Below are positions 14,590 to 23,016 of a stretch of 38,890 nucleotides of DNA, one piece after another; the stretch's first letter is position 1, and the number at the start of each line of letters is the position of its first letter. Both the position numbers and the translations under genes were made by a program. Source of the stretch: an uncultured Burkholderiales bacterium (lineage in GTDB: Bacteria; Pseudomonadota; Gammaproteobacteria; Burkholderiales; Burkholderiaceae_C); contig CAIKYO010000267.1 in assembly GCA_903831655.1 (NCBI GenBank), positions 1 through 38,890 of the forward strand, written 5' to 3'. Below the pieces are notes generated by a model. The model did no database searches. It had not been told where the DNA came from and saw only the letters and a list, made by a program, of their open reading frames with translations.

Positions 14590-17184
14590 ATGAGAATCGA
14601 CAAACTTACCACTAAATTTCAAGAAGCTTTATCAGACGCTCAGTCCTTGGCATTGCGCCATGACAGTCCCACGATTGAGTCGGCGCACTTGATTACGGTA
14701 TTACTCGAGCAAGACGATGGCGTAACACCCGTATTGGAGCGTTCTGGGGTAAACACCAAGGGTTTGCACAAAGCTTGCCAAGCTCTCATTGAGCGACTGC
14801 CCAAAGCCACTCTTCAAGATCAGGTTCAAGTGGGCCGGGAAGTGGTTACTTTATTACAGTTCGCAGAAAAAGATGCGATGAAAAGAGGTGATCAATTTGT
14901 CGCCAGTGAATTATTTTTCTTGGCTTTGGCTGAGTTCAAAAGCGAATGCGCTCAGTTGGCTCGTGACAACGGTTTGAACAAAAACTCTCTGGAAGTAGCC
15001 ATCAATGGTCTGAGGGGTGGTGAGAGCGTGAAAACTGCCAACCCAGAGCGTGAGCGAGAGGCGCTGAAAAAATACTGTTTGGATCTCACCGAGCGTGCAC
15101 GTCTTGGCAAGCTTGACCCTGTGATCGGTCGGGACGATGAGATCAGGCGTGCCATTCAAGTGCTCCAGCGTCGAAGCAAGAACAATCCTGTTTTGATTGG
15201 TGAGCCAGGTGTGGGCAAGACAGCCATTGTTGAGGGTTTGGCTCAGCGAATTGTCTCTGGCGAGGTGCCCGACTCTTTGAAGGGTAAGCGCGTCTTGTCT
15301 TTAGACATGGCCGCATTGCTAGCGGGTGCCAAGTTCAGAGGTGAGTTCGAGGAGCGACTCAAAACGGTGCTCAACGAACTCGCAAAGGATGAGGGGCAGA
15401 CCATCGTCTTCATTGATGAGATTCACACGATGGTTGGAGCAGGCAAGGCAGAGGGTGCCATGGATGCCAGTAACATGCTCAAACCCGCACTGTCTCGTGG
15501 TGAATTGCATTGCGTGGGCGCCACCACACTCGATGAATACCGAAAGTACATCGAAAAAGACGCGGCCTTGGAGCGCCGCTTTCAAAAGATCATCGTCGGT
15601 GAACCAACCGTTGAGGCCACCATTGCCATTTTGCGCGGTCTTCAAGAGAAGTACGAAGTGCACCATGGTGTTGAAATCACCGACCCCGCGATTGTGGCCG
15701 CAGCTGAGCTGTCCAATCGATACATCACCGATCGCTTTTTGCCAGACAAGGCCATTGATTTGATTGATGAGGCTGCTGCAAAAATCAAAATTGAAATTGA
15801 CTCCAAGCCCGAAGTCATGGACAAGCTTGAGCGGCGCATGATTCAACTGAAAATTGAGTTGGAGTCGGTTAAAAAAGAAACCGATGAAGCCTCTAAGAAA
15901 AGGCTTGAGTTGCTGCAATTGGAGCTCTCCAAGCTCTCCAAGGAGTATGCCGATTTGGAGGAAATTTGGAAAAGCGAGAAAGCCTCGGCCCAGGGCGGAG
16001 CCTTGATCAAAGAGGAGATGGACCGCATTCGTTTTCAAATTGAGGAGTTCACCAGAAAGGGTGACTTCAACCGCGTGGCCGAATTGCAGTACGGAAAGTT
16101 ACCAGAGCTTGAGAAAAGACTCAAAGAGGCCAATGCCAAGGAAAAACAAAATACAGGGTCCGGACACCCCAACCGCCTCTTGCGCACCCAAGTGGGAGCT
16201 GAGGAAATTGCTGAGGTTGTGGCAAGAGCGACCGGTATACCCGTCTCTAAGCTGATGCAGGGTGAGAAGGACAAGCTCTTGAAGATGGAGGAGTTCTTGC
16301 ATCAACGTGTGGTCTCTCAAGACGAGGCCATTGTGGCAGTGGCCAATGCCATTCGCCGCTCAAGGGCGGGACTTGGAGACCCCAACCGACCCACAGGTTC
16401 ATTTTTGTTTTTAGGACCCACTGGGGTTGGCAAAACCGAGCTATGCAAAGCCTTGGCTGGTTTCATGTTTGACAGTGAAGAGCATTTGATTCGCGTGGAC
16501 ATGAGTGAATTCATGGAAAAGCATTCTGTGAGTCGACTCATTGGAGCCCCTCCTGGATACGTGGGTTACGATGAGGGCGGTTATTTGACGGAAGCCGTTC
16601 GGCGCAAACCTTATAGCGTGATCTTGTTGGATGAAATTGAGAAAGCACATCCGGATGTCTTCAATATTCTTCTCCAAGTTTTGGATGACGGAAGACTCAC
16701 CGATGGGCAGGGCAGAACCGTGGACTTTAAAAACACAGTCTTGGTGATGACCTCCAATATCGGATCGCATTTGATTCAGCACCACTCAGAGCAAGACCCG
16801 ATAGAGACCAAAGACATGGTGATGGACGAGCTCAAGAAACACTTCAGACCCGAGTTTCTAAACCGAATTGATGAAACTGTTGTGTTCCATTCTTTGAATG
16901 CAAAACACATTTCTAAAATAGCTGATATTCAATTGCAAGTGCTCTCCAAGAGGCTTGCAAAACTGGACTTGGTGTTGGATGTCTCTGCTGCTGCGCTGGT
17001 TGAGCTTGCCAAGGTTGGCTTTGATCCACAATATGGCGCTCGGCCACTGAAGCGAGCCATTCAACAGCGCATTGAGAACCCGCTCTCCAAGTTGTTGCTG
17101 GAGGGTGTGTTCTTACCCAAGGACGTGATCCACGTTGTAGTGGATCCTGTGAGAGCGCCTGGAGAGTTTTCCTTTCAAAAGTAA
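14590..17184 (+). CDS. clpB: ATP-dependent protein disaggregase ClpB
   Basis: This is an 864-residue AAA+ chaperone that, with DnaK, threads proteins out of aggregates. The order is: N-terminal Clp repeat domain ([21 protein letters not shown] onward); first ATPase domain with Walker A GEPGVGKT at about 204-211; the coiled-coil middle domain (about 400-530, rich in Glu/Lys) that marks ClpB rather than ClpA; and a second ATPase domain with GPTGVGKT at about 609-616. The in-frame extension upstream to 14512 overlaps the promoter and has no family resemblance, so ATG 14590 is the start. A CTCAAT/ATTGAG stem without a T-run follows the stop (17186-17204). Confidence 0.98.
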   Translation: MRIDKLTTKFQEALSDAQSLALRHDSPTIESAHLITVLLEQDDGVTPVLERSGVNTKGLHKACQALIERLPKATLQDQVQVGREVVTLLQFAEKDAMKRGDQFVASELFFLALAEFKSECAQLARDNGLNKNSLEVAINGLRGGESVKTANPEREREALKKYCLDLTERARLGKLDPVIGRDDEIRRAIQVLQRRSKNNPVLIGEPGVGKTAIVEGLAQRIVSGEVPDSLKGKRVLSLDMAALLAGAKFRGEFEERLKTVLNELAKDEGQTIVFIDEIHTMVGAGKAEGAMDASNMLKPALSRGELHCVGATTLDEYRKYIEKDAALERRFQKIIVGEPTVEATIAILRGLQEKYEVHHGVEITDPAIVAAAELSNRYITDRFLPDKAIDLIDEAAAKIKIEIDSKPEVMDKLERRMIQLKIELESVKKETDEASKKRLELLQLELSKLSKEYADLEEIWKSEKASAQGGALIKEEMDRIRFQIEEFTRKGDFNRVAELQYGKLPELEKRLKEANAKEKQNTGSGHPNRLLRTQVGAEEIAEVVARATGIPVSKLMQGEKDKLLKMEEFLHQRVVSQDEAIVAVANAIRRSRAGLGDPNRPTGSFLFLGPTGVGKTELCKALAGFMFDSEEHLIRVDMSEFMEKHSVSRLIGAPPGYVGYDEGGYLTEAVRRKPYSVILLDEIEKAHPDVFNILLQVLDDGRLTDGQGRTVDFKNTVLVMTSNIGSHLIQHHSEQDPIETKDMVMDELKKHFRPEFLNRIDETVVFHSLNAKHISKIADIQLQVLSKRLAKLDLVLDVSAAALVELAKVGFDPQYGARPLKRAIQQRIENPLSKLLLEGVFLPKDVIHVVVDPVRAPGEFSFQK

Positions 17185-17343
17185 ACTCAATCCCTCTCAT
17201 TGAGCGTGTGTTCATGGGCACAACTCCAGGTGTGAAATAGAGGGACGTGGGCTGCGAGCAGTTTTTGTGCAACTGTGGGAAAATAGGGCCATTGTGTTGC
17301 CTTAAGCGTGCTCCACGCTCCTAACTGAAAGTACCTCTCAGAC

Positions 17344-18573
17344 ATGAATACAGCCACACTCGGCATGGATGAAGCTCAAGTGGTTCCAGTGCCACTTGCG
17401 AAAGACGTGAAAATCATTGCTCTTGTGGGTTTTGCTCACATGAGCTCACATTTTTCTCACCTGCTCTTGCCTTTGATGTTTCCCATCTTTACCAAAGAGT
17501 TTGGTTTGAGTTTTTCAGCGCTCGGCTTTTTGATGAGTGTGTTTTTTGCGATTTCAGGTTTTGGGCAAGCCTTCTCTGGTTTTGTGGTTGATCGCATAGG
17601 CGCACGTCCAGTTCTCTTTGGAGCGATCCTCTTTTTAGGTCTTGGTTGTTTATGGGCAACCCAGGCCACGGGCTACATGGATCTGATCATGGTGGCCATC
17701 CTCTTGGGATTCGGCAACTGCTCCTTTCACCCAGTGGACTACACCATCTTGAATCAACGCGTTTCACAACCCAGATTGGGGCACGCGTTCAGTGTGCACG
17801 GTGTCACTGGAAATTTGGGCTGGGCCGTTGCGCCCGTTTTCATGATTGGCATTTCAACTGCCACCAATTGGCACACGGCTTACGGGTGCGCCAGCGTCAT
17901 GTATTTTGCAATTTTGGTGTTGTTGTGGATCTTTAGAGATAGTGTGGTGACCCAAGTTCAAGTCAAAGCGAACAACACGTCCTCGGGCTCCATGCTCTCG
18001 ATCATGAAGTTGCCCACGGTTTGGCTTTGCTTTGGTTTTTTCCTCTTCTCGACCATGACCTTGTCCGTGGTTCAAAACTTTGCAATGACCATTCTTGAGA
18101 GTCTCTACACGGTGAGTGTGAAATCGGCCACCATGACGCTCACGGCCTATATGCTTTGCGCTGGTGTGGGCATGCTGAGTGGTGGGTTTGTGGCCGCTAA
18201 ATTCCCCACTCACAGCGACCGTGTGGTGGCCATGTGCATGGCGTTGGGTGCAGCTTTGGTGGCCTTGTGTGGCACCTCTTTGCTTGACAACATGGGGGCC
18301 ATGGTTGTGTTGGCTGCCACTGGTTTTGCACTGGGCATTGGAGGACCCTCCAGAGACATGATGATCCGAAAGGCTACTCCCAAAGGCGCAACGGGTCGAG
18401 TGTATGGGGTGGTTTACTCAGGTCTGGACGTGGGCTTTGCGATCGCGCCCGCTTTTTTTGGATATTTCATGGACCACGCTTGGTATTCTGCAACGCTTTA
18501 CGGATCGGCCGTCACTTTGTTGATCAGTGTCTTTTTTGCGCTGAGTGTTGGCAAGAGGGTCATTGCTGCCTAA
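17344..18573 (+). CDS. Major facilitator superfamily transporter
   Basis: The 409-residue inner-membrane protein has about 12 hydrophobic segments in two halves, with a cytoplasmic loop near the middle. GFVVDRIGARPVLFGA between helices 2 and 3 is the MFS signature region. HPVDYTILNQRVSQPRLGHAF and GNLGWAVAPVF in helices 4-5 remind me of the fosmidomycin-resistance-like branch, but the substrate is not readable. It lies 21 bp upstream of the ThDP enzyme start and is probably co-transcribed with it, so it may import that enzyme's substrate or export its product. A hairpin AGCGTG/CACGCT (17305-17319) precedes it. Confidence 0.88.
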   Translation: MNTATLGMDEAQVVPVPLAKDVKIIALVGFAHMSSHFSHLLLPLMFPIFTKEFGLSFSALGFLMSVFFAISGFGQAFSGFVVDRIGARPVLFGAILFLGLGCLWATQATGYMDLIMVAILLGFGNCSFHPVDYTILNQRVSQPRLGHAFSVHGVTGNLGWAVAPVFMIGISTATNWHTAYGCASVMYFAILVLLWIFRDSVVTQVQVKANNTSSGSMLSIMKLPTVWLCFGFFLFSTMTLSVVQNFAMTILESLYTVSVKSATMTLTAYMLCAGVGMLSGGFVAAKFPTHSDRVVAMCMALGAALVALCGTSLLDNMGAMVVLAATGFALGIGGPSRDMMIRKATPKGATGRVYGVVYSGLDVGFAIAPAFFGYFMDHAWYSATLYGSAVTLLISVFFALSVGKRVIAA

Positions 18574-18594
18574 TTTAAAAGTCAGGGGTTGGTC

Positions 18595-20295
18595 ATGCAG
18601 AAAGCTCAAATCGCCGGTCACCTTCTCGTTGAATGTTTGATCGAGCAAGGCGTCACACATGCGTTTGGTGTGCCAGGAGAGAGTTTTTTGGCCGTCTTGG
18701 ATGGGTTTCATGCTTACCAAGACCAGATCAAATTCATTGTCAATCGCCAAGAGGGCGGGGCCGCCAACATGGCCGAGGCTCAAGGCAAACTCACTGGGCG
18801 GCCTGGTATTTGTTTTGTCACTCGCGCCCCTGGTGCCACCAATGCCTCCATTGGCGTTCACACTGCTTTTCAAGACAGCACGCCCATGATTCTCTTCATT
18901 GGCGATGTGGGCAGTGACTTCAGGGACAGAGAGGCCTTTCAGGAGCTGGATTACAACGCGTTTTTTGGCCCCAATACCAAAGGCATGGCCAAAAGGGTTG
19001 AGCGTGTTGATGACCCCGCTCGCTTGCCAGAATATGTGGCCCGAGCCTTTGCACTTGCCATGAACGGCCGCCCTGGTCCAGTGGTGTTGGTGCTTCCTGA
19101 GGACATGCTTAGGGCGGAGGTCACTGCGCGTCCACTGTCCAAAGTCATTCCTGCGCAAGCCTGGTGTGATCCGGGATCACTAAGGGATATGCGCCAAATG
19201 TTATTGGACGCTAAGAGTCCTTTTCTATTGGTTGGAGGAGGGGGGTGGACGCCTCAATCGGCCAAAGCACTGGAACGATTTGCTGAGAACTGGTCACTCC
19301 CCGTTGGTTGTGCGTTCAGGTACCAAGATACCTTTGACAATCACCATCCTTTGTACGCAGGTGATGTGGGAATTGCGATTGCACCCAAATTGGCACAAAG
19401 AATAGCAAACAGCGATTTGATCATTGCTTTGGGGCCCAGGCTTGGGGAGATGACCACGGGTGGGTACGAGCTCATTAAGGCGCCTCGATCTAAACAAAAA
19501 TTAATTCACATTCATTCCAGTGCTGATGAATTGGGACGTGTCTATCAAGCTGACTTGAGCATGTTGTCTACGATGAATGCTGCAGCCAGGTCTTTAGAGG
19601 TTTTAGATGCGCCCAAAGAGATACCTTGGCGCGAGAGCAGTCTTCAAGCTCACCAAGATTATTTGGATAATTTGGTCCCTCAAGCGTTGCCAGGCCCCAT
19701 CGATGTGGCCGAACTCATCAAAACATTGAACCGAATGCTGCCAGAGGATGCGGTGTGGACCAATGGGGCTGGAAATTTTGCGACTTGGGCCCACCGCTTT
19801 CACTCCTACAGCAGTTTATCCAAGGGTCACAAGACGCAATTGGCGCCAACTTCAGGTGCGATGGGATATGGGATTCCCGCCGGTATCGCTGCCAATTTAC
19901 TGACCTCGCGTGTTGCATTTACGATCGCTGGGGATGGAGATTTTTTGATGACAGCTCACGAATTGGCCACCGCCAATCAGTATGGTGCAAAGAGCATTAT
20001 TTTGTTGCTCAACAACGGCTTGTACGGAACCATCCGAATGCACCAAGCCAAGGAGTACCCTGGTCATGTCAGTGCTTCGGAGTTGAAAAATCCAGATTTT
20101 TGTGCGCTGGCCAAAGCCTATGGATACGATTCGCATTTGGTACTCAAAACCGAAGACTTTGAGCACGCTTTGAAAAGTGCATTGCAAAGTGAGCGTGGAA
20201 GCGTGATTGAAGTTCCCTTGGATCCAAATGTGATCACCACCCGAGTCACGCTTAGCGCGATTGAGCAAGTCAAAGAGAAAAAAACACAACATTGA
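18595..20295 (+). CDS. Thiamine-diphosphate-dependent enzyme, acetolactate-synthase-like, substrate unknown
   Basis: The 566-residue protein has the three-domain POX/ALS fold. The N-terminal pyrimidine-binding domain carries catalytic Glu53 in NRQEGGAANMAEA, and the C-terminal domain has the ThDP motif GDG (446-448) followed by exactly 24 residues and NN (473-474). ATG 18595 with AGGGG upstream is preferred to the TTG 6 nt earlier. ALS catalyses acetolactate formation for branched-chain amino acids, but true IlvB usually has a small-subunit gene (ilvN/ilvH) next to it, and none is here; the pairing with an MFS transporter suggests a catabolic 2-keto acid or C-C lyase reaction instead. Other options are a decarboxylase or a carboligase. 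Confidence 0.85.
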   Translation: MQKAQIAGHLLVECLIEQGVTHAFGVPGESFLAVLDGFHAYQDQIKFIVNRQEGGAANMAEAQGKLTGRPGICFVTRAPGATNASIGVHTAFQDSTPMILFIGDVGSDFRDREAFQELDYNAFFGPNTKGMAKRVERVDDPARLPEYVARAFALAMNGRPGPVVLVLPEDMLRAEVTARPLSKVIPAQAWCDPGSLRDMRQMLLDAKSPFLLVGGGGWTPQSAKALERFAENWSLPVGCAFRYQDTFDNHHPLYAGDVGIAIAPKLAQRIANSDLIIALGPRLGEMTTGGYELIKAPRSKQKLIHIHSSADELGRVYQADLSMLSTMNAAARSLEVLDAPKEIPWRESSLQAHQDYLDNLVPQALPGPIDVAELIKTLNRMLPEDAVWTNGAGNFATWAHRFHSYSSLSKGHKTQLAPTSGAMGYGIPAGIAANLLTSRVAFTIAGDGDFLMTAHELATANQYGAKSIILLLNNGLYGTIRMHQAKEYPGHVSASELKNPDFCALAKAYGYDSHLVLKTEDFEHALKSALQSERGSVIEVPLDPNVITTRVTLSAIEQVKEKKTQH

Positions 20296-20334
20296 ACTGC
20301 ACCTTCTCAACCCAGTCTAGTATGATGGGGCAAG

Positions 20335-20379
20335 TCATAGATTTGAATTGCTTAAGAATGAAGCAATTCAAATCTGTGA
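20335..20379. repeat. Long inverted repeat (19-bp stem, 7-nt loop) before an unknown gene
   Basis: AGATTTGAATTGCTT (20339-20353) and AAGCAATTCAAATCT (20361-20375) are perfect complements. Pairing extends outward to 20335 and 20379 through one T-G wobble, giving a 19-bp stem. It starts 39 bp after the ThDP-enzyme stop and ends 34 bp before the next ATG. No T-run follows directly, so it is not a standard terminator; an mRNA stem or a protein-binding site are alternatives. Confidence 0.85.
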
Positions 20380-20413
20380 GACAGTTGCTTTTCTATTTGA
20401 ACCGGTTTTATCC

Positions 20414-21079
20414 ATGAGCACCATCAACGAAGTCTTTGAAATTCATGTCCATGGACAGGTCCTGCTGAGGCAAGATTTGGCCTATTCGGAGATTGAAGAG
20501 GCTTTGAAGCCGTTGTGGGCTCAAACGGGCGAGAAATCCCTCAAGAGTGGAGCGGCCAGTATTTACGATGACGAGGTAGGCATTGTCTACGATGACAATG
20601 AGCACCTCCTACAAATTTGTTGGACCGTGATATCTGACTTGAATTTTCATCAAAATTTAGATGAATTTTGCATGGGACTCAATGAGCTCACTGCAAAAGG
20701 GTCTGTCTTTGAAGTGACGTTTTTTAACGAGCAGTTTGAGGGTGGTGACCAAGCTGGTTTTGAGCCCGATGAGGATGATGAGGGTGAGTTTTTTGAGGAA
20801 ACTTTGCTCTTATTTGTCGGCCCCACGCCAGCAGCCATCATGGATGTTCAGCGAGACTTGATGGTTCAAGATGTCATCACCGTCTTGGAGCGTCATTTTG
20901 AGGCAGATGCCCTGAGCGGAGTGATTCAAGAGGTGGATAAACTCTTCATTCACAAGTTTGAAAGTCTCATCGACTCTTTGGAGCGCATGCCCAACTCTAG
21001 TCCAGGAAAATTAATCACCTCTGCCTCCGGCCCCAAACCCGCGGGCAAGTCCAAGAAGAACTCCAGGCGTTTGCATTAA
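20414..21079 (+). CDS. Acidic protein of unknown function (221 aa)
   Basis: The ATG at 20414 gives MSTINEVFEIHVHGQVLLRQDL; an upstream in-frame TTG would run the gene through the inverted repeat and is unlikely. The middle is very acidic (EPDEDDEGEFFEETLLLFVG, about 115-135), and the C-terminus turns basic and probably disordered (GPKPAGKSKKNSRRLH). There is no signal peptide. I cannot name a domain; the start EIHVHGQV and the segment HLLQICWTVISDL give an impression of a small conserved Burkholderiales family. It is followed by a strong bidirectional terminator. The preceding 19-bp stem suggests separate control from the ThDP enzyme upstream. Confidence 0.75.
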   Translation: MSTINEVFEIHVHGQVLLRQDLAYSEIEEALKPLWAQTGEKSLKSGAASIYDDEVGIVYDDNEHLLQICWTVISDLNFHQNLDEFCMGLNELTAKGSVFEVTFFNEQFEGGDQAGFEPDEDDEGEFFEETLLLFVGPTPAAIMDVQRDLMVQDVITVLERHFEADALSGVIQEVDKLFIHKFESLIDSLERMPNSSPGKLITSASGPKPAGKSKKNSRRLH

Positions 21080-21109
21080 AGATATTTTGCAAGGGTTGGG
21101 CCCAGAAGA

Positions 21110-21152
21110 AAAAAAGCACTGCAAGTCTGAACTCCAGACCCAGTGCTTTTTT
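21110..21152. terminator. Bidirectional rho-independent terminator
   Basis: AAAAAAGCACTG (21110-21121) pairs with CAGTGCTTTTTT (21141-21152), and a second stem GTCTG/CAGAC is nested inside. A-run and T-run flank both sides, so it can stop transcription from the plus-strand unknown gene and the minus-strand fumarase gene. Confidence 0.9.
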
Positions 21153-21157
21153 ATTCA

Positions 21158-21177
21158 CCCCGCCCAAAAGGGCGGGG
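21158..21177. terminator. GC-rich hairpin next to the bidirectional terminator
   Basis: CCCCGCCC and GGGCGGGG form a perfect 8-bp stem over AAAA. It lies 15 bp past the fumA stop, upstream of the T-run terminator for that strand, so it probably pauses polymerase or protects the mRNA 3' end. Confidence 0.6.
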
Positions 21178-21192
21178 GAAGGTTTGAAGTGC

Positions 21193-22743
21193 TCAGTTTG
21201 ACTTGACTTTGATGCCTTTGAATTCACCACTGGCAATTCTCTTTTGCCAAATCTCTGGTCCTGTCACGTGTGCGCTGGTGCCACCCGCATCCACGGCCAC
21301 GGTCACGGGCATGTCCACCACATCAAATTCATAGATGGCTTCCATACCCAGGTCGGCAAACCCCAAAACTTTTGCAGTTTTGATGGCTTTTGAGACCAAG
21401 TAAGCTGCACCACCCACGGCCATGAGGTAAGCGCTTTGGTGTTTTTTGATGGACTCAACCGCAGCAGGTCCCCTCTCGGCTTTGCCAATCATGGCCAAGA
21501 GACCCGTTTGCTCAAGCATCATGTCGGTGAACTTGTCCATGCGTGTGGAGGTGGTTGGACCAGCGGGTCCTACCGCCTCACCCTCTACTGGGTCGACGGG
21601 GCCAACGTAATAAATCACGCGATTTTTAAAGTCCACTGGCAAGGGTTCGCCTTTTGCCAACATCTCTTTGATGCGTTGGTGCGCTGCATCACGGCCGGTG
21701 AGCATCTTTCCGTTCAAGAGTAAAGTTTGGCCAGGCTTCCAGCTGGCCACTTGCTCACGTGTCAAGTGATTCAAATCCACTCGTTGGCTGGTTTCGGTGT
21801 TTGCACTCCACTGTACCTTGGGCCACAGATCCATGGATGGAGGATCCAAGTAAACGGGTCCCTCGCCCTTCAATACAAAGTGTGCATGTCGTGTGGCTGC
21901 ACAGTTGGGAATCATGGCCACGGGCTTGCTGGCTGCATGGGTGGGGTACATTTGGATTTTGACGTCCAACACCGTGGTGAGTCCTCCCAATCCCTGTGCT
22001 CCGATACCCAAGGCATTCACTTTGTCGTAAATTTCGAGGCGCATTTCTTCGACTTGAGTGAGTTTTTCTCCCTTGGCTGACTTGGCTTGGAGTTGGTACA
22101 TGTCCAAGTCCTCCATCAAACTCTCTTTGGCCATTAGAACCGCTTTTTCTGCGGTGCCCCCAATGCCAATGCCCAGCATGCCGGGAGGGCACCATCCGGC
22201 CCCCATCGTGGGAACGGTTTTGAGAACCCAGTCAACCACACTGTCGCTTGGGTTGAGCATGATCATCTTGCTCTTGTTTTCGCTCCCGCCCCCTTTGGCG
22301 GCAACGGTGACCTCCATGGTGTCGCCTTCGACGAGCTCAGTGAAGATGACGGCAGGGGTGTTGTCTTTGGTGTTCTTCCTGGCAAATTCTGGATCGCTCA
22401 CCACACTGGCTCTCAAGCGGTTGTCTGGGTAGTTATAAGCTTGACGAACGCCTTCGTTGATGGCGTCGTTGAGCCCCTTTGTAAATCCGCTCAAGCGCAC
22501 ATTCATACCCAACTTGATGAATACATTCACAATGCCTGTGTCTTGACACAAAGGACGATGACCGGTTGCACTCATTTTGCTGTTGGTCAAGATTTGCGCA
22601 ATTGCATCCTTGGCAGCAGGCGACTGCTCCAACTCGAAGGCACGAACCAAGTGCTCAATGTAGTCGCTGGGGTGGTAGTAACTGATGAATTGCAGGGCTT
22701 TTGCCACAGATTCAATCAAGTCATCTTGTCGAATTTCAGTCAT
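21193..22743 (-). CDS. fumA: Fumarate hydratase, class I ([4Fe-4S])
   Basis: The 516-residue enzyme interconverts fumarate and malate in the TCA cycle. Probable cluster ligands are Cys66 (PLCQDTG), Cys185 (GAGWCPPGM) and Cys281 (PNCAATRH); the spacing of 119 and 96 residues matches the E. coli class I enzyme closely. The C-terminal beta domain carries GPTTSTRMDKF and AVDAGGTSAHVTGP. It is the single-chain form with alpha and beta domains fused. Class I fumarases are oxygen- and iron-sensitive. Its upstream region shares a 28-bp motif with ilvD, another Fe-S dehydratase gene. It diverges from acs. Confidence 0.95.
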   Translation of the reverse strand: MTEIRQDDLIESVAKALQFISYYHPSDYIEHLVRAFELEQSPAAKDAIAQILTNSKMSATGHRPLCQDTGIVNVFIKLGMNVRLSGFTKGLNDAINEGVRQAYNYPDNRLRASVVSDPEFARKNTKDNTPAVIFTELVEGDTMEVTVAAKGGGSENKSKMIMLNPSDSVVDWVLKTVPTMGAGWCPPGMLGIGIGGTAEKAVLMAKESLMEDLDMYQLQAKSAKGEKLTQVEEMRLEIYDKVNALGIGAQGLGGLTTVLDVKIQMYPTHAASKPVAMIPNCAATRHAHFVLKGEGPVYLDPPSMDLWPKVQWSANTETSQRVDLNHLTREQVASWKPGQTLLLNGKMLTGRDAAHQRIKEMLAKGEPLPVDFKNRVIYYVGPVDPVEGEAVGPAGPTTSTRMDKFTDMMLEQTGLLAMIGKAERGPAAVESIKKHQSAYLMAVGGAAYLVSKAIKTAKVLGFADLGMEAIYEFDVVDMPVTVAVDAGGTSAHVTGPEIWQKRIASGEFKGIKVKSN

Positions 22744-22822
22744 TGCAGGCTCTCAAAGTTTAAGTTAGGAGTGAGGGTGAGGGGGCTTTTGGGCAAGTTT
22801 GGACTTTGCCCTGGCCGCAAAA

Positions 22823-22850
22823 CCTATAAGTTTACCCCCATCGGTGAGGC
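22823..22850 (-). promoter_or_regulatory. 28-bp motif upstream of fumA, shared with ilvD
   Basis: Read on the plus strand: CC-N-ATAAGTTTACCC-N7-TGAGGC, with its near edge 80 bp upstream of the fumA start. In the fumA direction this is GCCTCA, 7 bp, GGGTAAACTTAT, then TATAGG overlapping the end as a possible -10. The same bases with the same spacing occur at 27251-27278. Confidence 0.6.
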
Positions 22851-22953
22851 CTGGACCCTAAAAAGGGGGCAGGCTTGGGTCCGAGCAGAGCAATGTCTAT
22901 AGGTAAAAGTGATTAGAAAAGCGGGTATTTGCTGTAGGTTTGATGAAAGACAA

Positions 22954-22968
22954 GTCCATAAAATGGAC
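22954..22968 (+). promoter_or_regulatory. Palindrome in the acs promoter region, candidate operator
   Basis: GTCCAT-AAA-ATGGAC is a perfect palindrome 48 bp upstream of the acs ATG, followed by an AT-rich TTATAAAT (22981-22988) that could be the -10. A regulator bound here would overlap the expected -35 region. Confidence 0.45.
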
Positions 22969-23016
22969 AAATGGTGTAATTTATAAATCGAAAATCTATT
23001 GAGGAGACCTGCCGCC

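Noticed and set aside
15319-16038. 239-codon open frame on the minus strand inside clpB
   Set aside because: It lies wholly within the conserved ClpB coding sequence and shows no domain.
18418-19158. 246-codon open frame on the minus strand across the MFS and ThDP genes
   Set aside because: It spans two well-supported genes and their junction, and its composition is unlike a folded protein.
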